Assembly (NCBI GenBank): GCA_036898135.1
Contig: CM072511.1
Coordinates: 25,974,064-26,038,063, forward strand
Direction: 5' to 3'
DNA: 64,000 nucleotides
From: Oncomelania hupensis
Taxonomy: Eukaryota; Mollusca; Gastropoda; Littorinimorpha; Pomatiopsidae
The number at the start of each line of letters is the position of its first letter. Positions within the stretch are counted from its first letter, which is position 1. The translations under genes and the position numbers were made by a program. Positions 26,202-36,500 of this stretch are shown here, one piece after another. A model generated the notes under the pieces. It saw nothing but the letters and a program-made list of their open reading frames with translations. It was not told the origin of the DNA and searched no databases.

Positions 26202-26889
26202 TCTTGCCACTGTAGATTGTTCTAACCTATAAAGGGAACAGTGAAAGCCCCAGTTGAAAACCTGTCTTGCCTTTGTAGGCATGACAGATTCACTGCGGCA
26301 ACAGTACCCCCGTTGGAGTGCCGGGGGTTTCAGTATAAATAGTATCCCCACTTTATGGAAATTTAGTGCTTTAAATTCCCACTGTTGCTATCTTCCTCAT
26401 ATACTCTTTCCCATTCCTGCTCTGTCCTATCACTCTGCTATAGACCTACTATCTTCTTCTTCGCTAGATCAATGACCTACCTTTTTTCTTGAAAACTCTT
26501 CCTGGACAAGACTCCTTGTTTGTGTATGAGGTCTGTTGGATCAGCTTGGGAGTGTTGGACGCTTTCTGCTGGGTGGTCACTAGGGCTTCCTATGATGTTA
26601 GTATTTAGCAATATAGGCATTTTATATGTATATGTTTCGTTGATGATTTGTAATGATGGTTGTATTCTATTTTGTTTTTCTAACCGGGGGTTCGCGTAGT
26701 TGGGGTAAACCCTCAGCCGTCCCCCGCGTGGGATGTCTTTATTGTAAAGTGACTGGCCGGTGGAGGGCGTTCAATTTTCCCACTAGGGTTGTTTCAGCAG
26801 ATCTTTTATGCGGATCTGGGGTTGTCCGGTCCTGATTTGGCTCGGAGGAGTCCGCTGGACCTAAAGCAACAATAAATCAATCAATAAAA
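26202..26889 (+). mobile_element. R-family repeat, copy R3 (long form)
   Basis: Flanked by the direct repeat ACCTCGTCTGCC at 26190-26201 and 26890-26901, a 12 bp target duplication. It carries about 100 bases upstream of the usual short-form start (TCTTGCCACTGTAGATTG, CTGCGGCAACAG), the internal TATAAATA and a (TCAA)n tail. Confidence 0.88.
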
Positions 26890-26999
26890 ACCTCGTCTGC
26901 CCTCATCACCACCTCAAACTTAACACCCCGACCCCGCTCTTCCTTTCTTCTTCTTTATCTGTCTCTCTGTCTGTCTGGCAAAGTCCTCCTTAAAATAAT

Positions 27000-27475
27000 A
27001 ATACTCAAAAGGTTGAAACCCCAAGCTGAACAAATTATAGCTGAAGAACAAGCAGGATTCAGGGCATGGAGAAGTACCACTCAGCAAATTTTCAACCTCG
27101 GATCTGCGAGAAATACCTACAGCACCAACAACATTTCTATCATGTGTTTGTAGACTTCCAAAGAAGCGTTTGACCCAGTCTGGCATGCAGCTCTGTGGGC
27201 AAACATGAGAGTGTGCAACATCAGCCCTAACATTATTGAAGTAAACAAAAGCCTGTATGGCAAACCGGCTACCAGTGCAGCCTTCCACAACAACGCCATC
27301 GGGAACTGATTCAGAACAACAATCGGCGTGCGTCAAGGATGAATACTCTCTCCAATACTCTTCAACATCTTTCTGGAGCGTATCATTTCAGATGCCCTTG
27401 CAAGTCACGAAGGCACGTGCACAGTCAGCATAAGGGGTAGAGCAATCTCCAACCTATGGTAACAGTCCGGTAACA
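27000..27475 (+). pseudogene. RTE-like LINE fragment D (N-terminal RT region)
   Basis: Translates in pieces as LKRLKPQAEQIIAEEQAGFR, STTQQIF, FDPVWHAALWANMRV, SLYGKPATSA, ILSPILFNIFLERIISDALA and GRAISN. These are the RT fingers/palm of the same family as fragment A, broken by stops and frameshifts. It ends before the FADD motif. Confidence 0.8.
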
Positions 27476-27642
27476 TATGCACAGACAGCATTATAACGGA
27501 CATGCAAAATAAAATTGATGAAGAACAAGAACAATCAGAACAAATGCATATTTATAGTCTTTGGTGGGCCAAGTTGTGGTAATTTTACTTTAAAGCTGCC
27601 AAAGTTGCAAAACGTATATACGTAGCCTACGTTTCAACAAGC

Positions 27643-27985
27643 GAGCGTTGTGGCCGCGTGGTTTAAGGCATGACTAACTATAGCCTTGTCCACAGTCTAG
27701 AAACCAATGGTGCCTGACAGGTGTGGGCCGAACCTGCGCCTGGGCGTTATGTTTTTTTCCGAATATTATATACTTTCGACTCGATCGGGCAACGTCTCGA
27801 TCGGGGGTTTTCTCCAATCCTCCCCCCCCACCCCCACTTCCTCCTCCCTTCCCTCAATCTAATTTTCAAAAACACAACTATTATTAGGGTTGGGCTTGGG
27901 CCGCCACCGGTTGCGACTACGCCCTCCCCAGAATTTCCCAATAAAAAAGGACAGTAAAGTGGTTGCTTTTTTAATCTTTTCAAAT
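27643..27985 (+). mobile_element. tRNA-derived SINE, type 1, copy 2
   Basis: GCGAGCGTTGTGGCCGCGTG, CCAATGGTGCCTGACAGGTG, CGGGCAACGTCTCGATCGGG and the tail TGCGACTACGC...CAGAATTTCCCAATAAAA follow the order of 5573-5925. The core GTACTCC block is deleted and the middle is expanded. Confidence 0.75.
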
Positions 27986-28252
27986 AAATGCCTCCTAAAT
28001 GGAAAAAAAATTAACTAAAAAAAACAAAGAAAAGAAAAAAGAAACACCAAAAAAACAACAACAATCGACTTTGAAGTGGTGCGATTTAATAATGTGCTGT
28101 GGTAACAGGCTAGGTTAGCCTCCAGCATAGACCTATAGATGTTCATGTCACTATATACGCACAGTGATTTCAAAATCGTTGAACATTTAAATAGCGTTTC
28201 ACAAGGACTAAAAGGCAGTATCTGTTGTGTTTTTTTGCCAAATTTGTAGGGA

Positions 28253-28330
28253 AATACAATACAATACAATACAATACAATACAATACAACTTTATTCATC
28301 CCAAAGGGCAATTACATTATAAGTTTATGA
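28253..28330 (-). repeat. Retroelement 3' end with (GTATT)n tail
   Basis: On the minus strand TGTAATTGCCCTTTGGGATG then AATAAAGTT runs into (GTATT)n. This resembles widespread LINE/SINE 3' ends. Upstream (element sense) sequence to about 28550 shows no RT homology. Confidence 0.55.
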
Positions 28331-28559
28331 GGCAGCATAAAGAAACTCAAAAAATGTATCATAAACCATTTTTTGAAAAAAAAAAAAAAAAAACAAAACA
28401 AAAAAAAAACCATAAATTTAAAAAACATCACACAAGCACACACACGCGAATCAAGATCACAAGTGATATCACAAAAGTCAACAAAATTCAACAAGTTGAT
28501 GAAAAAGTTCAGCCAGTACACATAGACACTAAAGGGAGACTCTCACTATATAACAAATA

Positions 28560-29518
28560 AGATCCCCAAAGTGCCGAAAACTAAAAGCGGTTAGTACTAG
28601 AAATAGAGTAAACAGTAATTGGTAATAGTTCAGTTTGTGTACCAGTTTGGCTTGGACATAAAAGCAGATATTGCCCATTTCCAATAGGGTGCAGACTACT
28701 ATGAAATTAAAAGTGGAGAACGTGAACAAGTACAGAAAAACCATGCGGTTCTTTTGCGCATAAGAAACTTGGCAAGGGACATTACTCGGAAAGCAATGAC
28801 ACTGTTGACAATATTTTGAGTGCAGATAGTGGGCACAGAGGGCTGGCTGTCATCTGCGTTCAAAGTTCGATCTTTTGATAACGCTGTGCTTGATAAATGT
28901 ACTCCTTGCTTTAGCAGTGAACCCGTTTACCTAAATTTTGAGTTGAAATTCGAAGAGAACGTGAGTCATTTGCATTGTTGATGTTGATTTCTAAATTATA
29001 ATCTTTCGCTCACTTTCCGAGCTGATCGTCAAAACTCCACGAATTCATGTACTGAGTCACAGTAGTCGAGTAGAGTGTACGTGATTCGAGATAACTTAGG
29101 TGGTCGTCCAAATTGTTTGTATTCTTATTAGGTGTGCTTTCCGAATGTTAGCACAATCTGTGCTTTGATAAGGAATCTAAAACTATTTTAACTAGGTGTA
29201 TAGTTTTGGGATTGCTAATTTCATCATTGGAGTTTTGTAAACTCTATTACATTTCGTCTAGAGCATGATCTAGTTTCAAAGTAGTTTTGCTTACACCGGG
29301 TCGTAAAGTTTACTGTAAAGCTGTGGGTGAATGTGAACTGCTAGCAATAAACCATCCACTACGCTAGAGTACTAGTTCCATGTAGGTCGGTCTGGTTAGT
29401 ACTCAATGTTGCATAAAAAAATGCAGCTTTGTACCTTTACACCCTGTATACATGAAAGTTGAATCTACTAAGTATTGTAAAGCCACTAAAGAGTTACACT
29501 TACAGGAGAAATTGAAGT
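28560..29518. other. Intergenic stretch, nothing identified
   Basis: No ORF with recognisable motifs and no repeat shared with the rest of the window. Confidence 0.4.
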
Positions 29519-30033
29519 CAGGGATGTTGCTAGGAAATTTTTTCTTCGGCGATTTGGCCGAAACAGCCGTGAAACTTTCGGCTTTTTACAGAAAGTTTCG
29601 GCTCTCTCTTCCAAAGCAGTCTCACAAGTTTTTTGACTAGATTCACTACGTTAACGTGCACCCTACACCTCCATGTATTAAAGGTGTTCTGTGGATGCAT
29701 ATCTTTGTAATAAAATTTGATTTTAAGAGTAGAATAAGAACATTGAAAAGACATTTTATTTTCTTAAATTTTAGACACAAAAACCATAAAAAGTTTATAC
29801 TGTCCCTTGACAGACCACAATACTGTCAGAGTTTCTGGGTTTAACCTTAGTAATTATGGAATCCTCACCTAAACTGCAACCGTACAACACAGGAATATCG
29901 CAAAAATGGACAAAATTGAGCCGATTCACCCGTGAAAACTTCGGTTCGGCGAGCCGACGTTACGGATAATTTATCGGCTTTTTAATAAAAATTTCGGCTA
30001 AAAGCCGAAGATCCGACCCAAACGACATCCCTG
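29519..30033. mobile_element. Nonautonomous DNA transposon, 515 bp, CAGGGATG termini
   Basis: It starts CAGGGATGTTG and ends CGACATCCCTG. GAAGT is directly repeated outside both ends (29514-29518 and 30034-30038). Just inside, TTTCGGC/GCCGAAA words recur in both orientations. No transposase remains. Confidence 0.7.
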
Positions 30034-30481
30034 GAAGTGCTTGTTAATTGGAGAATTAGAAGAACATTAGTAAAGAGCTTCTTTAAAAAAAATAATAGGC
30101 CCTAAGTACTGCTTTTCTTTAGCTTTTCTACTAACTCACTTAATTATTGATTAAATATAAAGTTAATTTTGTAAAGGTGTTTTGATTTGCCTAATCATTG
30201 ACTTTCTATGCTTCACATCACTGGTAGAATACAGAATGCACTTTAATTCCATTATAAAATGCACACAAAAAAGAGTTGTTGTTTTTTTCTCCAGTGACAG
30301 TATTCTGTTGTGTATGCATGATTATTAATCAGATTATTCGTTTTAATCCCCTGTATTCTGTTGTTGATATTATTCTTGTATTGTTCCATTCTTTCAGCCG
30401 CAAACAGAAAAATTGAAAAGCAGTTGAAATGCTGTGACTGAGGTAGCAACCTTTGAAGAAGCTTGTCCAGCGTTAGCATTT

Positions 30482-30768
30482 ATGAGTTCCGAGCCCAAGA
30501 AAATGGGAAAGAAGAAAAAGGAGGTGAAAACAACTTCACCAACACAATCAGTGACAGTAGCAGAGAACAGTGCTGAGCAAATGTCAATCGAAGAAACAAA
30601 TAGTAAAGAGAAAGAAAAACGAGGAAAAAAGAGAAAGGAACATGGTGAAGACTCGGAGGACGAATTGGTTGGCGAGTATGGAGAAATCAGGCAGGTCAAG
30701 ACAAAGAGGGGTCAGGTCATATTTGACCCTCCTTATAGTCTGTTCAAGTATCCCAAAAGTTACAAAAG
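30482..30768 (+). CDS. Lysine-rich exon, possibly exon 1 of the hydrolase gene
   Basis: ATG at 30482, reading frame open to a consensus donor AAAAG|GTAAGC. The encoded 95 residues are rich in Lys/Glu (GKKKKEVKTT, KEKEKRGKKRKEHGEDSEDE) and end with GQVIFDPPYSLFKYPKSYK. An acceptor (TTCTTTCAG) just before 30397 suggests a 5' UTR exon upstream. The exon ends in phase 2. Joined to the acceptor at 33421 it reads directly, without stop, into the hydrolase exon beginning SDHMGVLSSGW. This would give a hydrolase with a 98-residue cytosolic extension before its signal anchor, unusual for the family. It could equally belong to an unrelated alternative transcript. Confidence 0.5.
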
Positions 30769-31517
30769 GTAAGCATCCTGAGACAACCAATGGATGAAAA
30801 CACTCTATTGCACCAGCAGTCTTTTTAACATTGTTAGTTGGGGCTTTTTTAGTTGTGTGTGTTTGTTGTTGTTTTTAACCAACTTTACAAGCAGTTTCAC
30901 TTCAGGTGTGTTGAAAGTGAAAGCCAGACTGTTCAACTCACCCAACAAAATAATGACCTGGGCAGCCAAAGACAGCTGTCCGCTATATATATTGTCACTA
31001 TTCGATTAACAAAGTTCTTCCCACGCAAAACAAAACTGAAATTTGTCTGCACATGATGACAGTTATTGCATGCATGATTTAGGGAAACTTGACAATCATA
31101 TTATCAGATGAGTTATAAAAACAAAAGTGGAGGGAAGAGAGAGGAATGAAAGGTTGTCTAGTGGGCGAGTGATCGAGTTGCAAGTCTTAGGCCACCCAAG
31201 CAAATTTGTACTCACATTGAGTGGCCAAACAAGGGCTTTCAGGACCCCTGAATATGTCATATATATTTGTTTAAATTTTGCAAAGCAAGCCCTAATGCTT
31301 GTAAGGTTAGTTATGTTGTTTGCACTAGCTGATTGTGTTGCATTTGCACTGTCATTTTTCTCACAAACATGTTTGTTGGCTTGCTCAGTTGCTGAATAAA
31401 AAATGCTATCCACATCTTTTAATATTTAATTCATTAAATCTTGTTAAGTTGTTACATAAGCTGGCACAGTGTCAGGTCATTATATATATAAGTGTTAACA
31501 TTTGGAACCATGGAATT

Positions 31518-32246
31518 CAGAGCTTATTCTAGGGCGCGGGATGCGCGGGATCACGCACAAAAAGTTTTTTTCCCGCAAAGAAATTCGATGAGCGCGTTCG
31601 CGATCCCGCGGAGATTGGAAATATCCCGCTACATGTCTTGATCGAAGCGGGCTTTACTGTGACGTTTCTGTCGTCTGCTAGGGCGTAGCGGAAACGGGAG
31701 TTAAACGGAAGTTGCTCTCTTGTATATGCGATGTGTCTCAAATTTTCATTGGCCGATGCTATTCTTTTTGACCAATCACCTTTCTTCTGAGTGTGGCATC
31801 GATGAACCTGACCGGTTGGAACTGGTTTACAATCAGAATCAGAATGGCTTCGAAAAAGCGCACGCTTTTCGACTTCGAATTCAGTGGAGGAACTGTGAAG
31901 AAAACAGTTACACTGTTTTCCCCATGACTGATCTTCTAAAATAGCAGAGCTTTTATGCAACAGTTGTGAAAGCAAGGTTACAGATACCAGTTTGTGATAT
32001 ATTTTGTCTGCGATTTGTGTGTACTTACTGTTTGGAGAGAATGCGACACTTGACTGTTTCACAGTTTATCCGGGAACATCACGGGAGAAAAGTTCAAAAC
32101 AGATATGGATATTTGTTTGTGTGTACACCCTATATATGCCGAGAAGATGCCCCCACTGTTTTGGTCAGAGGGGGGCCTAATCCCCCCCTTTTTTTCAAGG
32201 AAGGGGGGCCTGCCCCCACATCTTCAAAATCCTAGAATAAGCTCTG
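31518..32246. mobile_element. TIR element, 729 bp, in hydrolase intron 1
   Basis: 16-base perfect inverted termini CAGAGCTTATTCTAGG, with TGGAAT repeated directly outside (31511 and 32247). A short ORF at 31844 starts MASKKRTLFDFEF, vaguely like hAT transposase N-termini, and stops after about 26 codons. GC-rich subterminal blocks are present. Probably a hAT-like nonautonomous element. Confidence 0.65.
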
Positions 32247-32751
32247 TGGAATGTAATATAAATATTACACTGCAAGCTGACAAATTGTTAAGAGAGCACA
32301 ATACTTCACATTTGTTACACATGCTTTCTGTTATTAGTTTCAGGTGGGTTTTTTTTTAGTGACTTTTGTCTTGTGGGAAAGCTGTTTTCTGTAAGGGCTG
32401 AAATACACATGTATGTCAACACTTAGCAAATTAAGTGAAGAGCAGTGATGAACCTTGATGATAAGCCTCTTCCATACTGTTGAAGCTTAGTTAACTTAGT
32501 TAATCATGTGTGAATGTATACACTCATCCAGACCGCCCATTGAAAGCATTTGCCCCGTTGCCTATTATTGTGAGCACAACTCAGCTTGGGTGACCTAAAA
32601 CTGGTACATGACTCGCTGTCTGGCAGCATGTTTTGCTGCTTGCGGTCCGTCCACCCATTCATTTTTATCATCGATTCTTTCCCGTTTCACCAGACTGCAG
32701 ACTGTGTTCTGTTGTACTGCTAGTCTGAGCGAGCTTGCAGAGTTGAAAGAA

Positions 32752-32784
<33 letters not shown>

Positions 32785-33190
32785 TAATCATTCTTATATA
32801 GCGCTTTTCCAGCTCAAAAGCTGCTCAAGGCGCTGGCCAATACAGGATCTAACTCAGAATGCCCGAGGCGCCAACTTGCAGCCTTTGGTCGCATTGTACA
32901 AACGCTCCAGACAACTGAGCACAATCCTGGGCAGCCAGGGATGGGGTAGAAGGAGCTAGGTGCATTCTGGGTGTGTTCTTGTCACCGGCACTCACCCGTC
33001 TAGGACATGAGCATCAGGATCTGTAAAGTTTGTTATGATGGAATGTATGCGACACATACTAGACCTCGATTTACACTCTCATCCAAAGGAGTAGGAAACA
33101 GGAGTAAAGTGTCTTTCCCAAGGACACAACACAATGCCCCGGCCTGGGCTCGAACCCGGGACCTTCAGATCCGCAAGACAAAGCTCCCTG
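32752..33190 (-). mobile_element. SINE type 2, near full length
   Basis: On the minus strand: a tRNA-like B box (GGGTTCGAGCCCAGGCCGGG), GTGTTGTGTCCTTGGGAAAG, GGATGAGAGTGTAAATCGAG, GTCCTAGACGGGTGAGTGCC, CAGGATTGTGCTCAGTTGTC and GCGCCTTGAGCAGC. It ends AAAAGCGCTATATAAGAATG with an (AAT)n tail at 32756-32784. Other copies are at 8632, 18632 and 45117. Confidence 0.8.
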
Positions 33191-33421
33191 TGCTGTGGAT
33201 ACGTAATTTTGCCAGAGTGATGAATTAGCTCAGTAGGTGGGTTCAAAGTTCTGACTTTCAGCAACCAGTATTGGCTATATACTGGCAGCAAGGCATCAAT
33301 CACCTGTGAAGAGTCTGAACACCTAACACTGATCATTGTCCAGTTTGTTGACATACGTATTTCGGCCTTAATAACTGTATAATTGAATGTCTCATGCCTG
33401 TCTTTATTTGTGTGTTTGTAG

Positions 33422-33587
33422 TGACCACATGGGTGTCTTGTCATCTGGCTGGGTGGGTGTAGGTGTGGTGGTGCTGGTGGCCTGTGGATTTTACTATGTA
33501 CAGAACTCCAACAACATCCCTGACTGGGCTGGGGAGAGGTTGCTGCTGTCTTCCTATTGCACCGCGTTCAAGATGGCAAGCATACTG
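33422..33587 (+). CDS. Hydrolase exon with signal anchor
   Basis: Acceptor TGTGTTTGTAG ends at 33421, the ATG is at 33429 and the donor is ATACTG|GTGAGT. If translation starts here it gives residues 1-53; the frame is also open at the acceptor, so it can be an internal exon. It ends in phase 0. Confidence 0.85.
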
Positions 33588-36500
33588 GTGAGTTCCCCTT
33601 AGTTCTGGTACCACAGTGAAGAACAGTTCTCCACCTGCTTTAGTAATTGTCAGTGAGTATTCTTTCCAAGCAGAGAGATAATAATGAAGCAACTGGGGAC
33701 ACAGGATTCACCCTATCTTTATATGTAGTATTAATATTAAGCACAAGTGAAGAATGACAATGACTGGCAGGAAATGAGCTGAATTTTAATCTTCATTCGT
33801 TGTCATCATCCTCATCACCATCATCTGTAAAGACTGTATTGTTATCATTACAGGCATCGTCGTTCTTAATGTCTTAATCGTCATGATAACCATCTTGATC
33901 ATATTAACACAATCATTGTTACCGTCACTATCATCATTATCGTTGTCGTCATCCTACCATTTTGATATTTATCATCATCAGCATCTTCGCCATTGTTGTC
34001 ATCTTTACAATCATCACCATAGTCATCATTGTCATTGTTATTGCATCACTGTTATGGTAATTATCATCATTTTTATTTTCATGTAACTTATTATTATGCA
34101 AAGAACTAGTCATATAATGATTGTTATTATTTTTGTTCTTATTCTTTTTCATGGCTGGAAATAACTTTTCCAGTGTGATCTTTGTTCTTCTTCTTCTTCT
34201 TCTGTTGCTGCTGCTGCTTTTACTTCTTTTACTTCTTCTTCATATTTTCTTTGTTCTTCTACTTATTCAAATAAAAATATTTCAATTAGCTGTTTGTGCT
34301 GTATTCCTGTTGCACAATTATGGATTCTTAAATATTAGGTCTTCTTAAGACCGCTTCTGCAGAACCTCACAACTTGGCATTGAAGTGGTGGTACATAATA
34401 GTGGACTTGAACTAATCCAGTCTTTGCTGTCTTCATTTCATTACTCTTATATAGGTTGTCCATGTCATTGAGCTATTAATATCCTTGGTTGCTGACGTAT
34501 GTGTACATGAGATTTTTTTTTTAAATGGTACAGGCAGTCCCATAGCCTTGTAACTGTAGGGGAGCGTGATGTTGGAGATCACACCTATCTTGGGCCAGCG
34601 TAATGAGGGTGATGCCCATCTCTCTCTCTCGCTGCTTTACCTTCCCCATCCTTAAGAGAGTAGGTACTCGTTCACAGTTGAGTCAACTGGGGGCGTTGTT
34701 ATTTGTCGCTTCACGTTTTGCGGTCACCCATCCAAGTGCTAACCGCACTGGACGGTGCTTAACTTGCGACACAATAGCGAGTGCTCCAACCACTGCGCTA
34801 TCCGACATGAGATTACTGGTGAAAAAATGGTGGAATATCTAACACTGTGATGCACTCTAAATCTTCAGTTGATGCTGATAACTGCATTAATTTTTCAGAG
34901 TTGGCCATGGCCCTATATTACTCGTGGAAGGGTGTCGCGCAACGATGCCATGAACTGGATCTTGGACCTCTTTTTCAAAGAGCACGTGTTGGACAATGAC
35001 CCACACGTCAGGGTGTGTATATTTCTGGTTTACCGGTGACGATAAAAACTCGCACTTCCTCCCCATTTTCATAACTGACGATGTTTTTGAAAAGGGAATA
35101 AAACAAGCTAGCATTCAAAATTGACAGTAAAGAAAAACAAATGTGTACGTAAGCCAGGAGAACGCTAATTTGGACCAAAACAACACAAAACCACACAATG
35201 CAAATTTTCCAGCCGAGCTCTTCATCAGGGGGACAAAACAATAAAACAATACTTCTTAACAAAAGTCCAAGAAAGAATGAAATGATATTTAGAAAGGAGC
35301 ACTGATAATAGGAGAGCAAAGGTCAAAATATTCAAACTTGGAAGGGTGAAAAATACCCTGAGTAGAGTTTAACATTACATTTGAATAAAATAGTTGTACA
35401 TATATAAAAATAATACACAAAAAATAACTTAAAATCAAATACAGTCAAAATAAAGAAATAATTATTTACATGTATATGGCTCTGTCTACAAAGTTGGTTC
35501 ACTTTTTGTGACATGGGTGCCCAAAAATAAAAGTTGTGAAATATATACATTTTGTGGTTTATTTGAAAGATATGTATGTGTGTGATCATGCCATGCAGGT
35601 TAGAAGATAAGTTTTGACCTTATATGCATGTAGTCAGACCTTTAGTGTACACACTCAACGAAATGTCCAATGTAACACGGAAACCAAATAGTACTTAAAA
35701 ACCAACAATATATATAAAGTTGGCAAAGAATCTTTATTTATAAAGAGATTTGCTATCAAATAGATATAAGATTAAAAAGAAATGTTTACACTAGTAAAGA
35801 AGTTTATCTATTAATACATTATCAAGTCAATCAATTTTCGACAAATTTTAATCGTTAAAAGTTCTTTTATACTTAAAATGAAACAACCTGAAACAGCTAC
35901 TGCACACACAAATTGTGTATAATATTATAACATAATCACAAAATAAAAGTGAGATCTTACAGGTCTCTATTAAAAAAAATCTGGTTCTTATTTTAAAAAA
36001 TAATGTCCAATGTAACACGGAAACCAAATTAAGCTTGACGATAAATTATATTCGGCTAAATAATATTTATCAAACTTAGCGTATCCAAATCAAGGCAAAT
36101 AATAAATTTAAATAAGTTTACTTGTCACTGCTGTTTCAAAGAGCATTTTTATTTATTCATTAACAAATTTTGAACGGATCTCATCATCCATCGGAACAAG
36201 AACGGCAAAAAAAATAATGGTTTCTTCGCTTCTAATTACGTTAGACTAGCCGGAGATCTATTTTCATTAAAATAGGCACCACAGTCGAATTAAACTTATC
36301 CTAACAACTAAATAAACATAAAATATTATATAAACATTAAGAATCTTACCGTAAAGAGTCAGTTTTCTTGGTGACACTGCGTGCGTTTTCCAACGTAACA
36401 ACTACGTGATACTCGGAAACCACACACAATGAAAAAGATTCCCCGCATAAAATGAAACCACGCGAGAAGGGACGAGTGTATATATCAATCCGCTAATGAG

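Noticed and set aside
31529..32062. 177-codon minus-strand ORF
   Set aside because: It lies wholly inside the CAGAGCTTATTCTAGG element, has no recognisable motif, and the opposite strand is equally open in pieces.
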